Positions 1-14,342 of a stretch of 64,000 nt of DNA are shown here, in pieces. The stretch spans positions 62,001 to 126,000 of the forward strand of contig WIXG01000018.1 in assembly GCA_009869945.1 (NCBI GenBank), written 5' to 3'. The position numbers were made by a program, and so were the translations under genes. The DNA comes from Mesaphorura yosii. Its lineage: Eukaryota > Arthropoda > Collembola > Poduromorpha > Tullbergiidae. The notes beneath the pieces were generated by a model. The model did no database searches, had not been told where the DNA came from, and saw only the letters and a program-made list of their open reading frames with translations. Positions within the stretch are counted from its first letter, which is position 1, and each line of letters opens with the position of its first letter.

Positions 1-3000
1 AGAGATGGATACATCCTCACGCCAATAATCCTGCAAGATAAATGAAATGACTCCCCGACTACGACAAATATAAATATGGGTTTATATTTATGCAACAGCG
101 GAGTCAAAAGAAATGCCCATCGATTTGACTTCTGCTTTTTATGGAAAGCCAAAGGATGAATGCGTGGGGCGCGCGAAGCCAAATGGAGAAAGTGGTCTTT
201 GGTGTTTCATTTCGGAGCAGTAAAGGCAAACGGGTGGAAAAATCGCAGTATTGCAGGATATCCATTGTCTGTGGCGATAGACTGGAAGATATCGAATCCG
301 ATTTCACTCTACATGTCAAATTTTCTGGGAAAACTTCCTGTGAGCAGCACTTGTTCTCCCTGCTGGTACTGAGCTGGTCATGTGAGAGAGCAGCAGTACA
401 TCAGTACAAGTATAAAGTGGCTCAGTATTTCATTCGTGCTACATTTGACTCGATTCTCGAATTGACTTGGCGTATTGGCATTGCAAACACGAGATTAACC
501 CAATAAAGGTAGAGAGAGGCATGAGCAAATGGGCATCGGCCGACAAGTTTTCAGCCGGGTGCTTTGAAGTGAGGTCTTAGTTCTTAGTTAAAACATCAGT
601 ATCACGTGTCAAAGGGCTACGTAAGAATGCCATTCCAACCCCACAGTTCAGGATCATGTCTTAATTTAGCACAAGAAAAGTCAGCCTCCAGCAGTAAAAA
701 ATACAAACCTAAACGCGTCAGTCTCATTTGTATGGGAAGAGAACGCGTCAAATAATGGAAACACGAAACACGAAATGGAGAAGTAGGAAAACGAAAATCT
801 TATTTGCTTCTCGAATTCTTCAGTTCTGCCATCCGCACGGCCACATGTCTTTGCCATGCTTTGCCGCGATCCCATCCAATTTAGTCCGGAAAGCCGTAGT
901 GGAATAAGAATAAAAGGAAACTCAACTTTCACCTCGACTAAACCAAAAGGAAGTCTGAGAGAAAGGAGAAGGAGCGAGAGGAGGAAACGGATGCCTTTCT
1001 TTTCCTCAACAGCACTTGCATTCTTTTGCCTGTGACACCAATCCTCTCTGCCAGTGCCACTGCTGTCACGTATGCCGATTTCCTCTGGTATTGCTCTAAT
1101 GCGCTCCTCTGCAAATTCCATAACGTTATTTTGTCTTGACTTGGTTCGAATTTGTGCTCTCATCAGCAATAAACCGTAACCTCCTTCTACTAGACACACA
1201 TTCTGCGAGGGTGCAAATATACTGCCGCTGCTGAGTCGCTGTTATTCAAACATGTCAAACAAATGTCATTCACAGTTAGAAAAGCAAATACAGAAGAACA
1301 TAACTCGTAACTCCCTGTCTTGCCATTCTGGGCTTGTGTCTGGGCTCCTTCCTTCGATATAAACAGGGATTGCGAGAATAAGCCCGACATAATAATATAA
1401 TATACAAGATACACGATCGAGTGCAAATAAAAATATATACACAGGACTCGCATTGCATTAGCACATTCTTATATGTTTAAGATCAGGCAAGGCGTAATAA
1501 TGGAAAAGGCTTGTCTGTGTCTGTCTGTCGCCTTTTCTTCTTCTTTGCACTAACAGCAATCGCAATTTCCTATCTCTTTCTTCTGGAGATACAAGAAGAT
1601 TCTCGCTTCCTAGATGCCACACACATTTGCACTTACTTTCGCAAAAATCAATACAAACAGTCAACCAGTCGTTAATCATGTAACATTTTTCGAGATTTTT
1701 GGAGACGCGCGCCGATTACGATTTTTTTCTGCATGCGTAGTGAAAATTAGCTGGGTTGAAAAGTATAGCCTTCGGCGACCGGTTAATTTTGAGACTGCCA
1801 ATTGAGACAGACGAGTCGAAGTTTGGGTTTAGAATTATAATGAAGTGCATTAGACATAAACCTTTCGAGTTAGGGCAATACGATATTTATGAGTCGGATA
1901 ATAATGTGAATATGAGCCTTTTGTCTGTTTCTTTTGTAAAACTCGCTGCATGCAGCACCGTGTGTGCTTATAAGCATAATGGAGCATGGATGGTAAAATG
2001 GAACGTGTTTCTGGGAAACGTAGCCTTTTCTGAATCTGAATTATAAAGCACGAGCCCTACATCAAACGGTAGAACTGCCCGAGGATTGCTTTCCAAGTGA
2101 CAGTCTGATTTCTGGTCTGGTGGAATGCTATTCCGATTATTTACTTGCTTTCTTGATTCTCTTTCTTTATCCTATTATTTCCAAACCAAAGAAACTGAAA
2201 ACGGAGAAATATGACGAGCAGAGGAGACCGTATTTGTAGGCAGATGACTGCAGAAAGTGGAAAGTAAGAGAAAAGAGCGAGGAGAGTGTCTTTCTCCGGT
2301 CCCGGCAAAGAGAAATGACTCGAGGGAGTCTCCGGGTACAAAAGCAAAGGCACTGGTTTCCTTTTTGCATTATGGGAAAGAAATACTCAACGCCGTGCCA
2401 CCATTTTCTTGGCTTCAACTTTTCTCTCATGCCATCGCACTTTGCCAAACTCCGATATCTTGATGTTATACATGATATGTAAAATGAAATTACAGTCGGT
2501 ACAGCAATGAAAGGACACAGACGCATGACACTTAATGTGCAACTAAAAATAGAGAGAAATATTGGCCGTATATTGTACGTTCTTGCTCTCTTTCCCGCAC
2601 GCATCAATATCGATACTTTCACATAAAAGCTGAACTCATGGCACAATAAACTTCCCCATTCAATAATGTATGACTGTGCGGCAGAAAGGACAGAAAATTT
2701 GGAACTTTGTCCTGCATTTGCTTCAATAGAGTGGCGATGGCAATGGCTGATGGTTGGTCAAACGGGCACACTTGATTCCAAAACACCACAAGCATTAAAG
2801 CTGCACAACTTCTGCCAGGTCCTGAACTTGCTGTAGCAAGTCGTGGATCGTGGAAAGTACAGCGAGTTTATTACACAATATACATACAAATGGAGACTTG
2901 TGGGCTGGAAAAATTTGCGTGCTAATATATTTCATACACCAAAGCCCAGACCGAGAGAGCTCAGAGCTTATGCGAGAATGTTGCTCGAGTTCAAAGACAT

Positions 3001-6000
3001 TCTTTCATATTTTGGTCGCACATTACGCACACTGGCGCGACTGCCACCGTGCATGTCCTCTGTCCTCTCGTCGTAATTTGGCTAAGCCCCGTCTCAGCTC
3101 GAACAACACGGCACGAGCATGAAATTTTGAAACGGGTCATAAGTGTGCACCTAAGATGCTGATAATATTTGGCATTAGTATGTAGAGTGGGACCGAGTGG
3201 AGTGTGGAAGAAAGTAATAAGAATATAAGAACTTTCACCACAGAATTCCCATCGTCGTTATATTCCTAAACCATAACAAGACAAGTGTGTACAACGGAAC
3301 CTAAATCACCTCTTGCTTTTTTACGCGCTTAGTCCTTATTAAACCCGTGCCTACACTTGCGCTGACACGGTTTGCGGGCTCGACTTGTATTTCCCCTTGG
3401 AGAAGCATAAAATGAGAAAGAAGGAGACAAATGCAATCATGTCCTCGTACTGCTTCCACGCTTCCTCCTTTTTCATGAAAGTCTTCATTATTATCATTAT
3501 AATAAGTTCAACACGGTGTGGTGGGATGGTGCAAAAGCGTGCGCGGGGTTACTCGGCCTTGGCAGAAACAGTACGCAGTGGAAAAAAAGAAGAAATTCAA
3601 AATAAATTGGTAATTTTCTTATCATATCATTTTCTTTCTTTTTATAATGTTCCCATCCAACGCACCCGCACCCGCGCTGATTCAGTGCATTTCTACAATG
3701 CACGACTAGGACCAGAGGCGACCAGGACAGAGAACGGCCACAGCTTGCGCTGCCAGCCACAGTTAATATGCACGTATCAAAAGTTTCGACTGCCGACTGC
3801 TTAATCAAAACCATGCAAAAAGCAATAGAATGCAAATAATCTGCCTCCTCTCCTCTTTAGTGCTCGTGGGCTAAGCTTTTGTACTCCAAAATTATATTTT
3901 ACACTCTAATTTTGTGTTGTGCTGCGAGCCCTGCCATGTGCCGCTTGGATTATTAGAAATCAGTGGAGCAAGAATGAAGAAACCTAACCAAGTTGTTATT
4001 ATTTCTCTCTGGCTAAGAGCGAATGTAAAATGTAAACTTTGATCTGAAACTGGCTTCATTTTCGTTAGAGGACTGCGTAATAAAGCGAGTGGTCGCGCTA
4101 CAGATGCAGATGAAATGAAATAGAGACAGAGACTGACAATGCACGGAACTGACTGCAATGGCACTGGCATACTTATTAGACCATTAATATTTTCATTATA
4201 CGCCTGATACAGCCATTCCGATGAGAAATGAACCTCACATGACTCACTTGGGATGACGTGTATGCAAAATTGTCCATGCAAATGCAAATGCGAATAATAA
4301 AAATATTATTTATCAGGGCAAATCTGACTGGCGGAATGTCGACAGACGACGAAATAAACAATAAAATACGTGCATTACTACCAGAGTGCCACCATTAGAC
4401 CGCGACTGGAAAAAGTTATTCGGCCCTACTCTACCTTTTATTGCTACTCCGAAGTACAATTATAATACGATATGAGTGTCTCTCGTGCCAGATTTATCTT
4501 GGTCAAAAATGTATGCACAATATCCCATGGCTTTATGGGTATGGGTTCAAGACACAGTCACCACCGCCCGCCATATCGTTTTCATATTCTTCCTTTCTCC
4601 GTTTAAAACTCAGAAACAGTTTCATAAATTCCATTGTCTGCTCTTCCTTACTGCTACCTCCGAAAGCCTTAAAGAAGGGAAAGAGACTCTCCTCACTCTC
4701 GACTGCACGGTTATGGAAGTCATATTTCCCGTGCATGAATTCTTGCACCGTGCCAGACTCATCTGAATGCTTTCTCCGGTCCACGTCCACAATATGCTGG
4801 CTAGCTGACTGCTTGTGAATTTTTCTCTCTCCTCGGTGCGCGCATTCCGGTAACAGCGGCCACACACGGCGCGTGGTGTAAAAATAAATTTATAGAAGAG
4901 ATGTGTGGTACTGACACCATCACAGTAAGACTAAGATATCCTTCGGGCAGGAAAAGAAAAAGAAACCTATGCAATAATACTCGCAATTCCTGTCACGTCC
5001 GAATCATTTCACATTCTATATTCCATTCCATTCCACCACCACCACTCATCCTCATCCGATCATCTCATGACGGGCCTGCTTTCTTCCGCTCCTCGTTCTT
5101 GCTCCGACGTGTGCTCGCATGGGTTTGACTTGACTGGATTGTGTAAATGACTCAACTCACTCGCAGCTCCCAGTTCCTGCATTCCTTTATGTGCAATGCA
5201 GTCCATAATAATATTAGATTAAATATCTTATTACAGATTACGAGAGGAATTGCGAGGTCTTTCTCGGCATCACACTTCTCAGGGTTGTGTATAAAACAAT
5301 TCTCACACTTTTCCTTGGGCAGTTTCACAGCTCATAACTGCGGCATTGACGTCTATGCCTGCAGCGTGCTTCTACAAACTGGCATTTGAGTGGCAGCAGG
5401 AATCGAAGGGATTGAGTGAGTGAATAGGAATTACGGCAGCCCATCGGATGATTCGATCGAGAAGACTTTGTATTGTGCAAGAGATCAGACCGAAACGAAG
5501 GTATCACTGAAGACGGAGGGCCAAATGCATAATTTATGTATTCAAATAGAGACATGGAGGAAAACTGCCAAACTACTTCTCGGCCCGCAGTTTATCCAGC
5601 TTGACTCCTGCCTCCGTTCGCCAAGGCTTAATATTGTGCTACTCATTGGACCAAGACGTGACATGGCTTCGAACCGGAAATCAGGATAATGAGTCTCGTC
5701 CTCTTTCTCTCTCTTCTCCTTCTCTGAAAGAGTTCGTGGCGGCAGAGAGGATTTGCCTCGACTTGACTTGATTATATGGCTTCGGGACTGTTTTTATATA
5801 TTTACGTATGCTGGAAATGGCGAAATAAAGAGGAAAGCGAGTCAAAGTCAAACTTGGGCTTCTGCTTCTTCCCTCCTGGATTGCCGGAATCTGGACTGTA
5901 GGAAGAGCCATGTAATAACTTTTACGAGTTTAGGACCCGTTTCAGTAAAAGAGTGGAACGACAACGACGACCGGGCTATGACTTCCTTATTACGACAAAT

Positions 6001-9000
6001 CGATCTTTCAGCTCTTGTAATAATAATAATGTATTTGTAGAATTCAGCGAGGCAGCCATCGGATCGGAGGGAGAGAGAAATTGTGGTAGGAGGAAGAGTG
6101 ATCATCAAAACATTTGTGAAACTCTTTCCCTCAAATAATAATGCCAGAATAAACTTTTGGTTTTATCGTGACGGCAGAAAACCGAAAACCGCGTGCACGG
6201 ATATCACATTGAAAAATTGTGCTCCCGTTTTACTCGCGCCTGATGCGTAAGTCCAAGTCGGCGTGCTTTGTAATGGAGAAAGCCGGAATATTTCGCTCAT
6301 ATTTCTTACGCGCCCTTCTCCGGCAATTTCTTTCATTCCATCAGGCCTTTTCTGTCACGAAGGAACATGATTCTTGCTTTACCGTCTTGGATTCTTTGTG
6401 CTCGTATCCATCACTCACCCAGTCATTCATGTCATTGTGAGTTTTGATTGATTCTATCCAACTACTGCGACTATGCACGATGCGAATACGAGCTGAGTCA
6501 TTTCGCTAACTACGGACTCTAGTTTGCAAGTTGGCATTCGATCAATGGATTCTTTTCTGCTTACCTCAACTTGCGAGTTGCGACTTTGGCGATGAAGATG
6601 ATATCTGAGATGCATGCGTTCCTCGTGAATTAGGGAAAGGGAAGTTCGCCACTCGTCAGACGTCGATTCGCCATCTTGTGCTACTTCTTCCTCAGCCTAA
6701 TAACCCGATGGCATTACTCGTCGTGGGAAGTGCTTGACAGAATTTCTAATTTTCTTCGGATGAAAAATGAAGAAGAAATACATTTAAACAGAAAAATTCC
6801 AAATTAACTTTCCTCTTCAGTGCGCAAATTACGATAGCGAACTTTTAATTAGAAAAACATAAGAGGATTAAACACAAAGGGTATCGGGAGGACCAAGGCG
6901 TCGTAGGACGTAATTAATTTAGGGTTTCAAGAATCTTCCAATCTGCAATTCATCATCAATCAATTTCGGATTCTTTCTCGAGGTTAAATTGGGCTGAAGT
7001 TTGTTTGGACCCGTTCTTGATGTTGTCCCGTAGCCAACTTTCTAATTTCAAGTGTCAGTAAACACCATAATAGCTCAGGTCTGCTCGAGATACTATTGTC
7101 CTGTACAAAGTCCTGACCATGATGCGTGACTGACTGCCTTTTCTTTTCCTTCAAGGCTGTGAATCGTGAAATCTGCATGACATCAACACAATGCGCAGTA
7201 GAACGAGTCTATGCATTTGGCCTCGTGTGTGACGAGGTCATGTTTTCTCGATCAAAGTTGCGAGTTCCCATTTGATTAAGTAAATAAGCACCCGAACTCA
7301 TTTCCGTTGACTAAGTTTACACAATCCGGAAATGAATGCCTGTCGCTCTTGACTCGAGCGTAGCTGGAGTGAGAGAATGTGCAAAAATCAGGGAGAAATG
7401 AAATTAAAGTGAAAGCGTACGTGACAAATATAAATCGGATGTTTCAAAATGGAAACCAGCAACAGTATAACACAGAAGAATGACCAGACAATGAAACGTC
7501 AACATGCTGGGCCTGAGCAAGGGAGGAAGCCCGAAATGTACAAAAAGTTGTTGTACACTCACTCGAGACAAAAGTGCTCGGGTGATGGAGCGGAGCGAAA
7601 GGAAAAGCGACGAGGAAATTGTGAAGGCCTGTAAAGGGAAAGAAGTGATGGAAAGGGAGCCAAGACGAGAAAGCGAGACAGGCTGAGACTGGAAATGAAA
7701 AAAGAAGATTTGAGAATAACAAATGAAATGGGACGAGGATAAAACGATTTCTTTTGTTCAGTCTCAAGAAGTAAGCTGGAATTTATTATTGCAGAGCGAG
7801 TGAGATCTTTCTCCTTTTTGTGTAACTCAGCAACCTTTTGTTTCCGGTGAAAGCAATCTGTCCTCCGACAGCACCGCGGAGCGAGAAACTACACGCTGGA
7901 GACAAACACAAAACAAAAATGAAAACAAAAGGTGGGGCGAAGCACGAGTTAATAATATCTTGAAGGTAAACAGCACTTGGACAACTCGGATTTTGTTCGC
8001 GGTGAGCACAATAATCAAAGGTTGCAAATTCTCCTCCCTGACACTGACAGAACGCATTGCGTTTCGCTGACGGAGCGTGTTTCTGATTTGTGAGAAACGC
8101 AAGCGTTACGAATTTTGCGACTTTGCCTGTCGTCAGATTTCTCTTACTGCGTGTCGGCTCAACGAATTCACTTTGACGATAATAAAATCCCCACTTTGGA
8201 ACAACAAAAAATAAAGGTGGACACTAAAATCTCGTGTTGTCTTTCACCCCAATCATATTATTCGGACGAAACAACAGACAGCGCAGAAGAATTATTGTTG
8301 AAGGTTGCATGGGAGAAGGCTTTGATGTTGTGAGAATCCAAAACTGACATTCCGCGTGTTTGTGTGGTTGGCAAACTTAAGGAAACAAAGTTAAAGTTAC
8401 TTTTGCCTCGAATGTTTTGACATGATTTAATATAAGTTGGAAAAGGATTAAAGCTCCTAAAAACGATAAATGAAATCCCATGAAAAATATGAGACAGAAT
8501 AAAATAAAACACCATTTGCGAGGAAGAACCGAAGAAAGTGCAGGACAGAAAACTTTATAGGATTTTTGTGGACTCGAGTCTATCACCATAAACTTCCCCT
8601 GCTCCCTTTGCCTTTCCTTCTTCACTTCAATTCCGCAACTTAACCTTACTCGTACTAGTAACTTAAGTTCCACAGAAATAGACTCAATAAATCTTACCAA
8701 CAAGCACAGCATTGATTGCTTTACTTGTTCACAAAACGAAAACGAGTGCGGATGTGGAAGGGAAACTACGTAAAGACTAAAGGCAAGGGGCATTTATGTC
8801 GTTAGTTTTGGCCAGCAATGACCACATTTTGTTCCAAATACTCTTCATGTGCTTGGTTTCCATTCCATTTCTAATGACGAAGAAGAGCTGTCGATAATAA
8901 ATATTGCGCATTAATGCATTGAATAAATGCATTGTCAGTCATTTCAATAGTATGAGTTTATTTTACTTTTTGCGCTTTAATTATGAATTAGCCTCTCGTG

Positions 9001-9081
9001 AGTCTGGGCTGCGTTTCAGTACAAAATATAAGTCTTAACAAAAGATCGCCAATTCACATGAGTTGGGTCGGACTCTTGAAT
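1..9081. other. Gene-free flank, probably intergenic or intronic
   Basis: I see no exon here that belongs to a protein family I recognise. The open frames are short (at most about 170 codons), have no domain-like composition and are not joined by convincing splice sites in consistent phase. The sequence is AT-rich and contains purine-rich and trinucleotide-rich patches, such as a TAA-rich run near 6018-6030. It may be intergenic DNA or a long intron of a gene to the left. The final roughly 120 bases are the inferred 3' UTR of the minus-strand CDK7 gene. A single TATCGATA (the DRE sequence known from insect promoters) sits at 2608-2615 without a gene next to it. Confidence 0.6.
8957..8962 (-). 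promoter_or_regulatory. Poly(A) signal of CDK7
   Basis: AATAAA on the minus strand, 119 bases beyond the CDK7 stop codon. This is a usual distance for a 3' end; the assignment is by position only. Confidence 0.5.
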
Positions 9082-10835
<1,754 letters not shown>

Positions 10836-11655
10836 TTTAACCCTGCTATAGCCTTCTCAGCCCCACTACAATAAGACCAAATCTTCTACGGTCCCCTTAA
10901 ATCCGTCAAAAAAATCGAAATTCTTTATTAGTGTTAAGCACTTGCGGCATTTGCCTACTGGTTATGAACCAACCGTGGATGAGCGTCCGCCCGGTATAAA
11001 GGTGATAGCGATTCCAACGTTGAAACGGAAATCCTAACCACAATCAATATTTAAATCCAACTAAAGTAAGAAGTAAACATTATCACCAAACAGAACGGGG
11101 ATCTTTTAACTGGCCTGTGCACTCGCTCATGTCATTTAGAAAAACATTCAATTCGCGGTTTAAGCTCCTCACCCTTGAAGCAATCAAAAAACGTCTACTG
11201 AATGGTCAATAGTAAAGGAGTCTGTAATGTCTGTAGCGTATATAGTAGCTAGTAGTGGAATGTAATGTACAGATTTCTTTCGGTTCAATCCTACGCGCAG
11301 TATGTGCGTGTCTACAAACCAGGCTCAAGAAGTCAAATAAATAAACTTTCACCCAAATTACTAACAATTTATTAATTCCCAGTTATGCTGCGCTTCGCTT
11401 GAAATCCTGCATAGGCTAGGCCAGGTTTTAACCAAACCAGTGACAGTTTTGCCTACTGTTAATTTCATCTCTGTGCGCTGCGCAGAATGCAGTGCCTAGA
11501 AGTCATTAAACTGAGTGCGTGAGATCGTAATAATGAAATGTGGATTATGGATAAGAGTGATCCGAAAACTTCCCTTAACTGCGAGGGAGACTAGAGAGTG
11601 CAAGTTTTAATACTTGTAAGAAAGGAATCAAGTGATCCTTAAATTAATCATCACA
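10836..11655. promoter_or_regulatory. Divergent promoter region between CDK7 and DCAF12
   Basis: The two start codons lie 820 bases apart, head to head, so both promoters and 5' UTRs must be here unless there are distant leader exons. A TATAAA on the plus strand at 10995-11000 (in GGTATAAAGG) could serve DCAF12, but it is about 655 bases from the ATG and unproven. No coding sequence was recognised. Confidence 0.5.
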
Positions 11656-13666
11656 ATGGAGCAGGGGGGCAGCAGACCTAATAATAACCATCACCGATGC
11701 CCAAGTTTAACTCACTCCCACAGGACCAATCAGGAATTCCTGATAGGCGGCACGCTAAAGAATCCAATATCCGGTCGCAAGACAAGGGCGAGCTCTGTTT
11801 CTCATCGGCGGAAATTATACAAGAAAATGAAGGCTACGTTAAAATATGGCGACCAAAGCCTTTACACGTCCAGACAATTCGCTGAAGGGTCGAATAAGTA
11901 TGAAGAGTTCTTTTGTTACAATGAAAATGACGACGATGAAGCTGAAAGTAATGGAAGCAACAATGAAGATGCAGGAAGTTCTGAACAATACGATCCTGAC
12001 CCCGACCCGTCGTGTGTTTTCCAGAATATATCTGTTAACATTACTGATTTCTTAACTGAGAGGCAATTTGGCAATGTGCGCATTCCGCTTAACCTGCAAT
12101 CTCGAATTTCAGACATAAACTTCCAAAGTACACCGGATTTTCCTATAAAGCATTTACTGACCAATGGCATTCTACAAGAAAGGCCGATCAAGGTAGAGAA
12201 TTTGAACAAAATATTCTGCTCGCAGTGGCTATCGGATAGGCAGGTGATTTTTGGAACGAAATGTAATAAGGTAAAAAAAAAGACGAGCTAATTACAAAAG
12301 CGTAATCGTAGTACTAAAATTAAATTAGTTATTGAATTTTTTCCTTTTGTAGTTGATGGTTCTGGATGTTCAAACTAAGCACATGACTCAAATTCCATCC
12401 TTAGCACCTTCTATACGCAGCCAACCTCCCGACCAGCAATGTGGAATTCATACGATACAATTAAACCCTTCCAAAACAATGGTAGCTACTGGAGGTCGCA
12501 ACCCCAATGATATTGCAATTTATCAGCTGCCAACACTCGATCCCCTATACGTCGGGGAGGTAAGATCTTGTAATAGTAACTTCAGTAAATTTAAATGAAT
12601 GGGTCCGGAACCTGATTTATTTGAAAATTAATAATAGCAGGCGCATCAGGACTGGGTTTTCGGAACTACATGGCTGGATGACCAGTTCCTTGTTTCCGGT
12701 TCAAGAGACACATCCTTAGCGTTGTGGAAAATCCCGGAACCAGAAAAATTTGAGGAAGATGAATCCCTACCTGCGACGAGTTCAGTCACCAAATCAAGAA
12801 CTGCTATTACTGCCCCCGAAATGCCATCTACATCATTATCTACCTTGTCCGTTGAAGATTTAAGAATGGTTGTGCCGTCCTACAAATACATTACCCCTGC
12901 TGCGGTCAAACAATGCAAAAGCGCTCAAAAAGTTAGAGATATTGTGTTCAATCGCCATTTGCAAGAGGTTGCGTGTGTTTCCTTGAATGGTTACATTCAT
13001 ATTTGGGCAGCTGATAAGTTTATTCAGGTAAGAGTTCGTTTTAACTTCAGTTGATACAGTGGCGGTTCCACCAGCACCAAGTACAATTCATATTTTCTTT
13101 TTTCAGAAATTCTCAAGAAAATTGCCATTTTGTTTGGAAAACGTATGTATGGCAGTCCACGAGGATTACAGTTTGTACGCTGTTGGCAGCAAATCGCACA
13201 CAACTTTAATGGATGCTCGTACTATTCAGTGTGTAAAGAAAATACCTTCGAAGTATTCTGGTTATGGTATAAGGTACAGTTACAGTGTCAGAATAATAAC
13301 TGGCAAACGGCAATGACGGCAACCATGAATATCACTGATCAAACCCATTTTGTAACCTGATTCAGATCAACCAGCTTCTATTCCTCCCTCTTGTCAATTG
13401 GTACTGGTCAGGGTACCATCATGTTTTATGATCTGCGGGCTGGTAAATATTTGGAGTCCAACATTAATTCAGCACGGTCTGCAACACTCAAATCAAGTTC
13501 CGGTTGGACGTACCCGGACGAAGAGATCTTGATGGACGTGTATCGACAAAAGTACACGCCAGCGATCTACACGCACTGCATTGACATGAGTGGAACTCGT
13601 ATTTTCGCTTGTGGAGGCCCGCTTCCAATAACATTGTGTGGAAACTACATTGGATTATGGCATTGA
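11656..13666 (+). CDS. DCAF12: DDB1- and CUL4-associated factor 12 (WD40 substrate receptor)
   Basis: Five exons: 11656-12270, 12353-12559, 12641-13027, 13107-13273 and 13366-13666, all GT-AG and in phase, giving 558 residues. The WD40 propeller begins in exon 1 at [17 protein letters not shown] and runs to the C-terminus. Family signatures include [55 protein letters not shown] and the C-terminal GGPLP followed by NYIGLW. DCAF12 docks on DDB1 in CUL4 ubiquitin ligases and is known to recognise proteins ending in a double glutamate or similar C-degron. Compared with the 453-residue human protein it has about 105 extra N-terminal residues, including an acidic, Asn/Ser-rich stretch at about residues 88-120. 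I take the ATG at 11656; the frame upstream has no other ATG close by. The 3' neighbour CCT3 is convergent. Confidence 0.93.
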
Positions 13667-14061
13667 CAAGAGTTGATGAGTAGAAAATATAGCAATCGCA
13701 ATCTGTAATCAATTTTTTAGTAACACCGCAAAGCGTTTCCGGTATGTGTAGAGATTTTTAGCTTTTGCGGCTGTTAGGTGACATGGCACTTGTGGCCTAA
13801 ATACCTGTACTACTTTAGTTTTTATCGCGCGTAGGTGTGGTTGTATAAGCTAGTCATTAGTCATAGTCGTGTGGGTAGCTGATGTTAATTTAGAATCGAA
13901 TCTCATGTTTATGTTCTTAAGGTCCCTCGAAAATAGTGAAAATCTTAGTTAGCTGTACACTGGACTTATTATTGTGTACAAGAACTTACAACCTGTCAAG
14001 TTTGTACTAAAATGAATACGAATCAAGAAATATGTTTATAAATCTAATTTCGGATTTAATT

Positions 14062-14067
14062 AATAAA
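14062..14067 (+). promoter_or_regulatory. Poly(A) signal of DCAF12
   Basis: AATAAA, 395 bases past the DCAF12 stop. A second AATAAA lies at 14119-14124. Either could end the transcript before it reaches the convergent CCT3 gene. Confidence 0.45.
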
Positions 14068-14253
14068 TATTCATCCATCCAAAGAGTTTATTAGCAAGTT
14101 GCATGACAGGTTTAGTACAATAAAGTGGTAAGAAATTTAGTGGCGTACATTAACAAGCAAATTCAGTTAAACCACCAGCTCCCTAATGACGCGTGACAGT
14201 TTTAATGGTGTTAATAGTCTTAATCATTTTACGTTTTTAGAGGGTAAGTAGGA

Positions 14254-14259
14254 TTTATT
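14254..14259 (-). promoter_or_regulatory. Poly(A) signal of CCT3
   Basis: AATAAA on the minus strand, 83 bases beyond the CCT3 stop codon. Confidence 0.5.
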
Positions 14260-14342
14260 GGATAACAAGTATTATGAAAAGCAATACGAAATATTTAGCT
14301 CAATAATAACAGAATTATGCACTGCTATGCTATGCTATGATG

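Larger units (their letters stand above)
13667..14342. other. Convergent 3' UTR spacer between DCAF12 and CCT3
   Basis: The 676 bases between the two stop codons are AT-rich and noncoding. Poly(A) signals are present for both directions (14062-14067 and 14119-14124 plus; 14254-14259 minus), so the two 3' UTRs can end without overlap. A short CTATG tandem (TGCTATGCTATGCTATG) lies near 14322-14339, next to the CCT3 stop. Confidence 0.6.

Noticed and set aside
141-506. 121-codon plus-strand open frame
   Set aside because: No recognisable domain, and overlapping frames are of similar quality; treated as random.
681-1199. 172-codon minus-strand open frame
   Set aside because: Composition is low in complexity and no family is recognisable; there is no supporting splice or neighbour evidence.
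2608-2615. TATCGATA DRE-like promoter element
   Set aside because: A single copy with no gene start nearby; it may be chance.
5125-5770. Recurrent CTTGACTTGA words (also near 1136, 51550 and 55480)
   Set aside because: Short, imperfect, scattered, and also found inside FKBP8 coding sequence; not distinguishable from base composition by eye.
11285-11300. GGTTCAATCC resembling a tRNA B box
   Set aside because: The flanking bases do not form the T-arm stem and no acceptor stem or A box fits.
13059-13360. Open frames crossing DCAF12 exon 4 as separate genes
   Set aside because: They run through introns; the spliced model continues the WD40 protein in phase.
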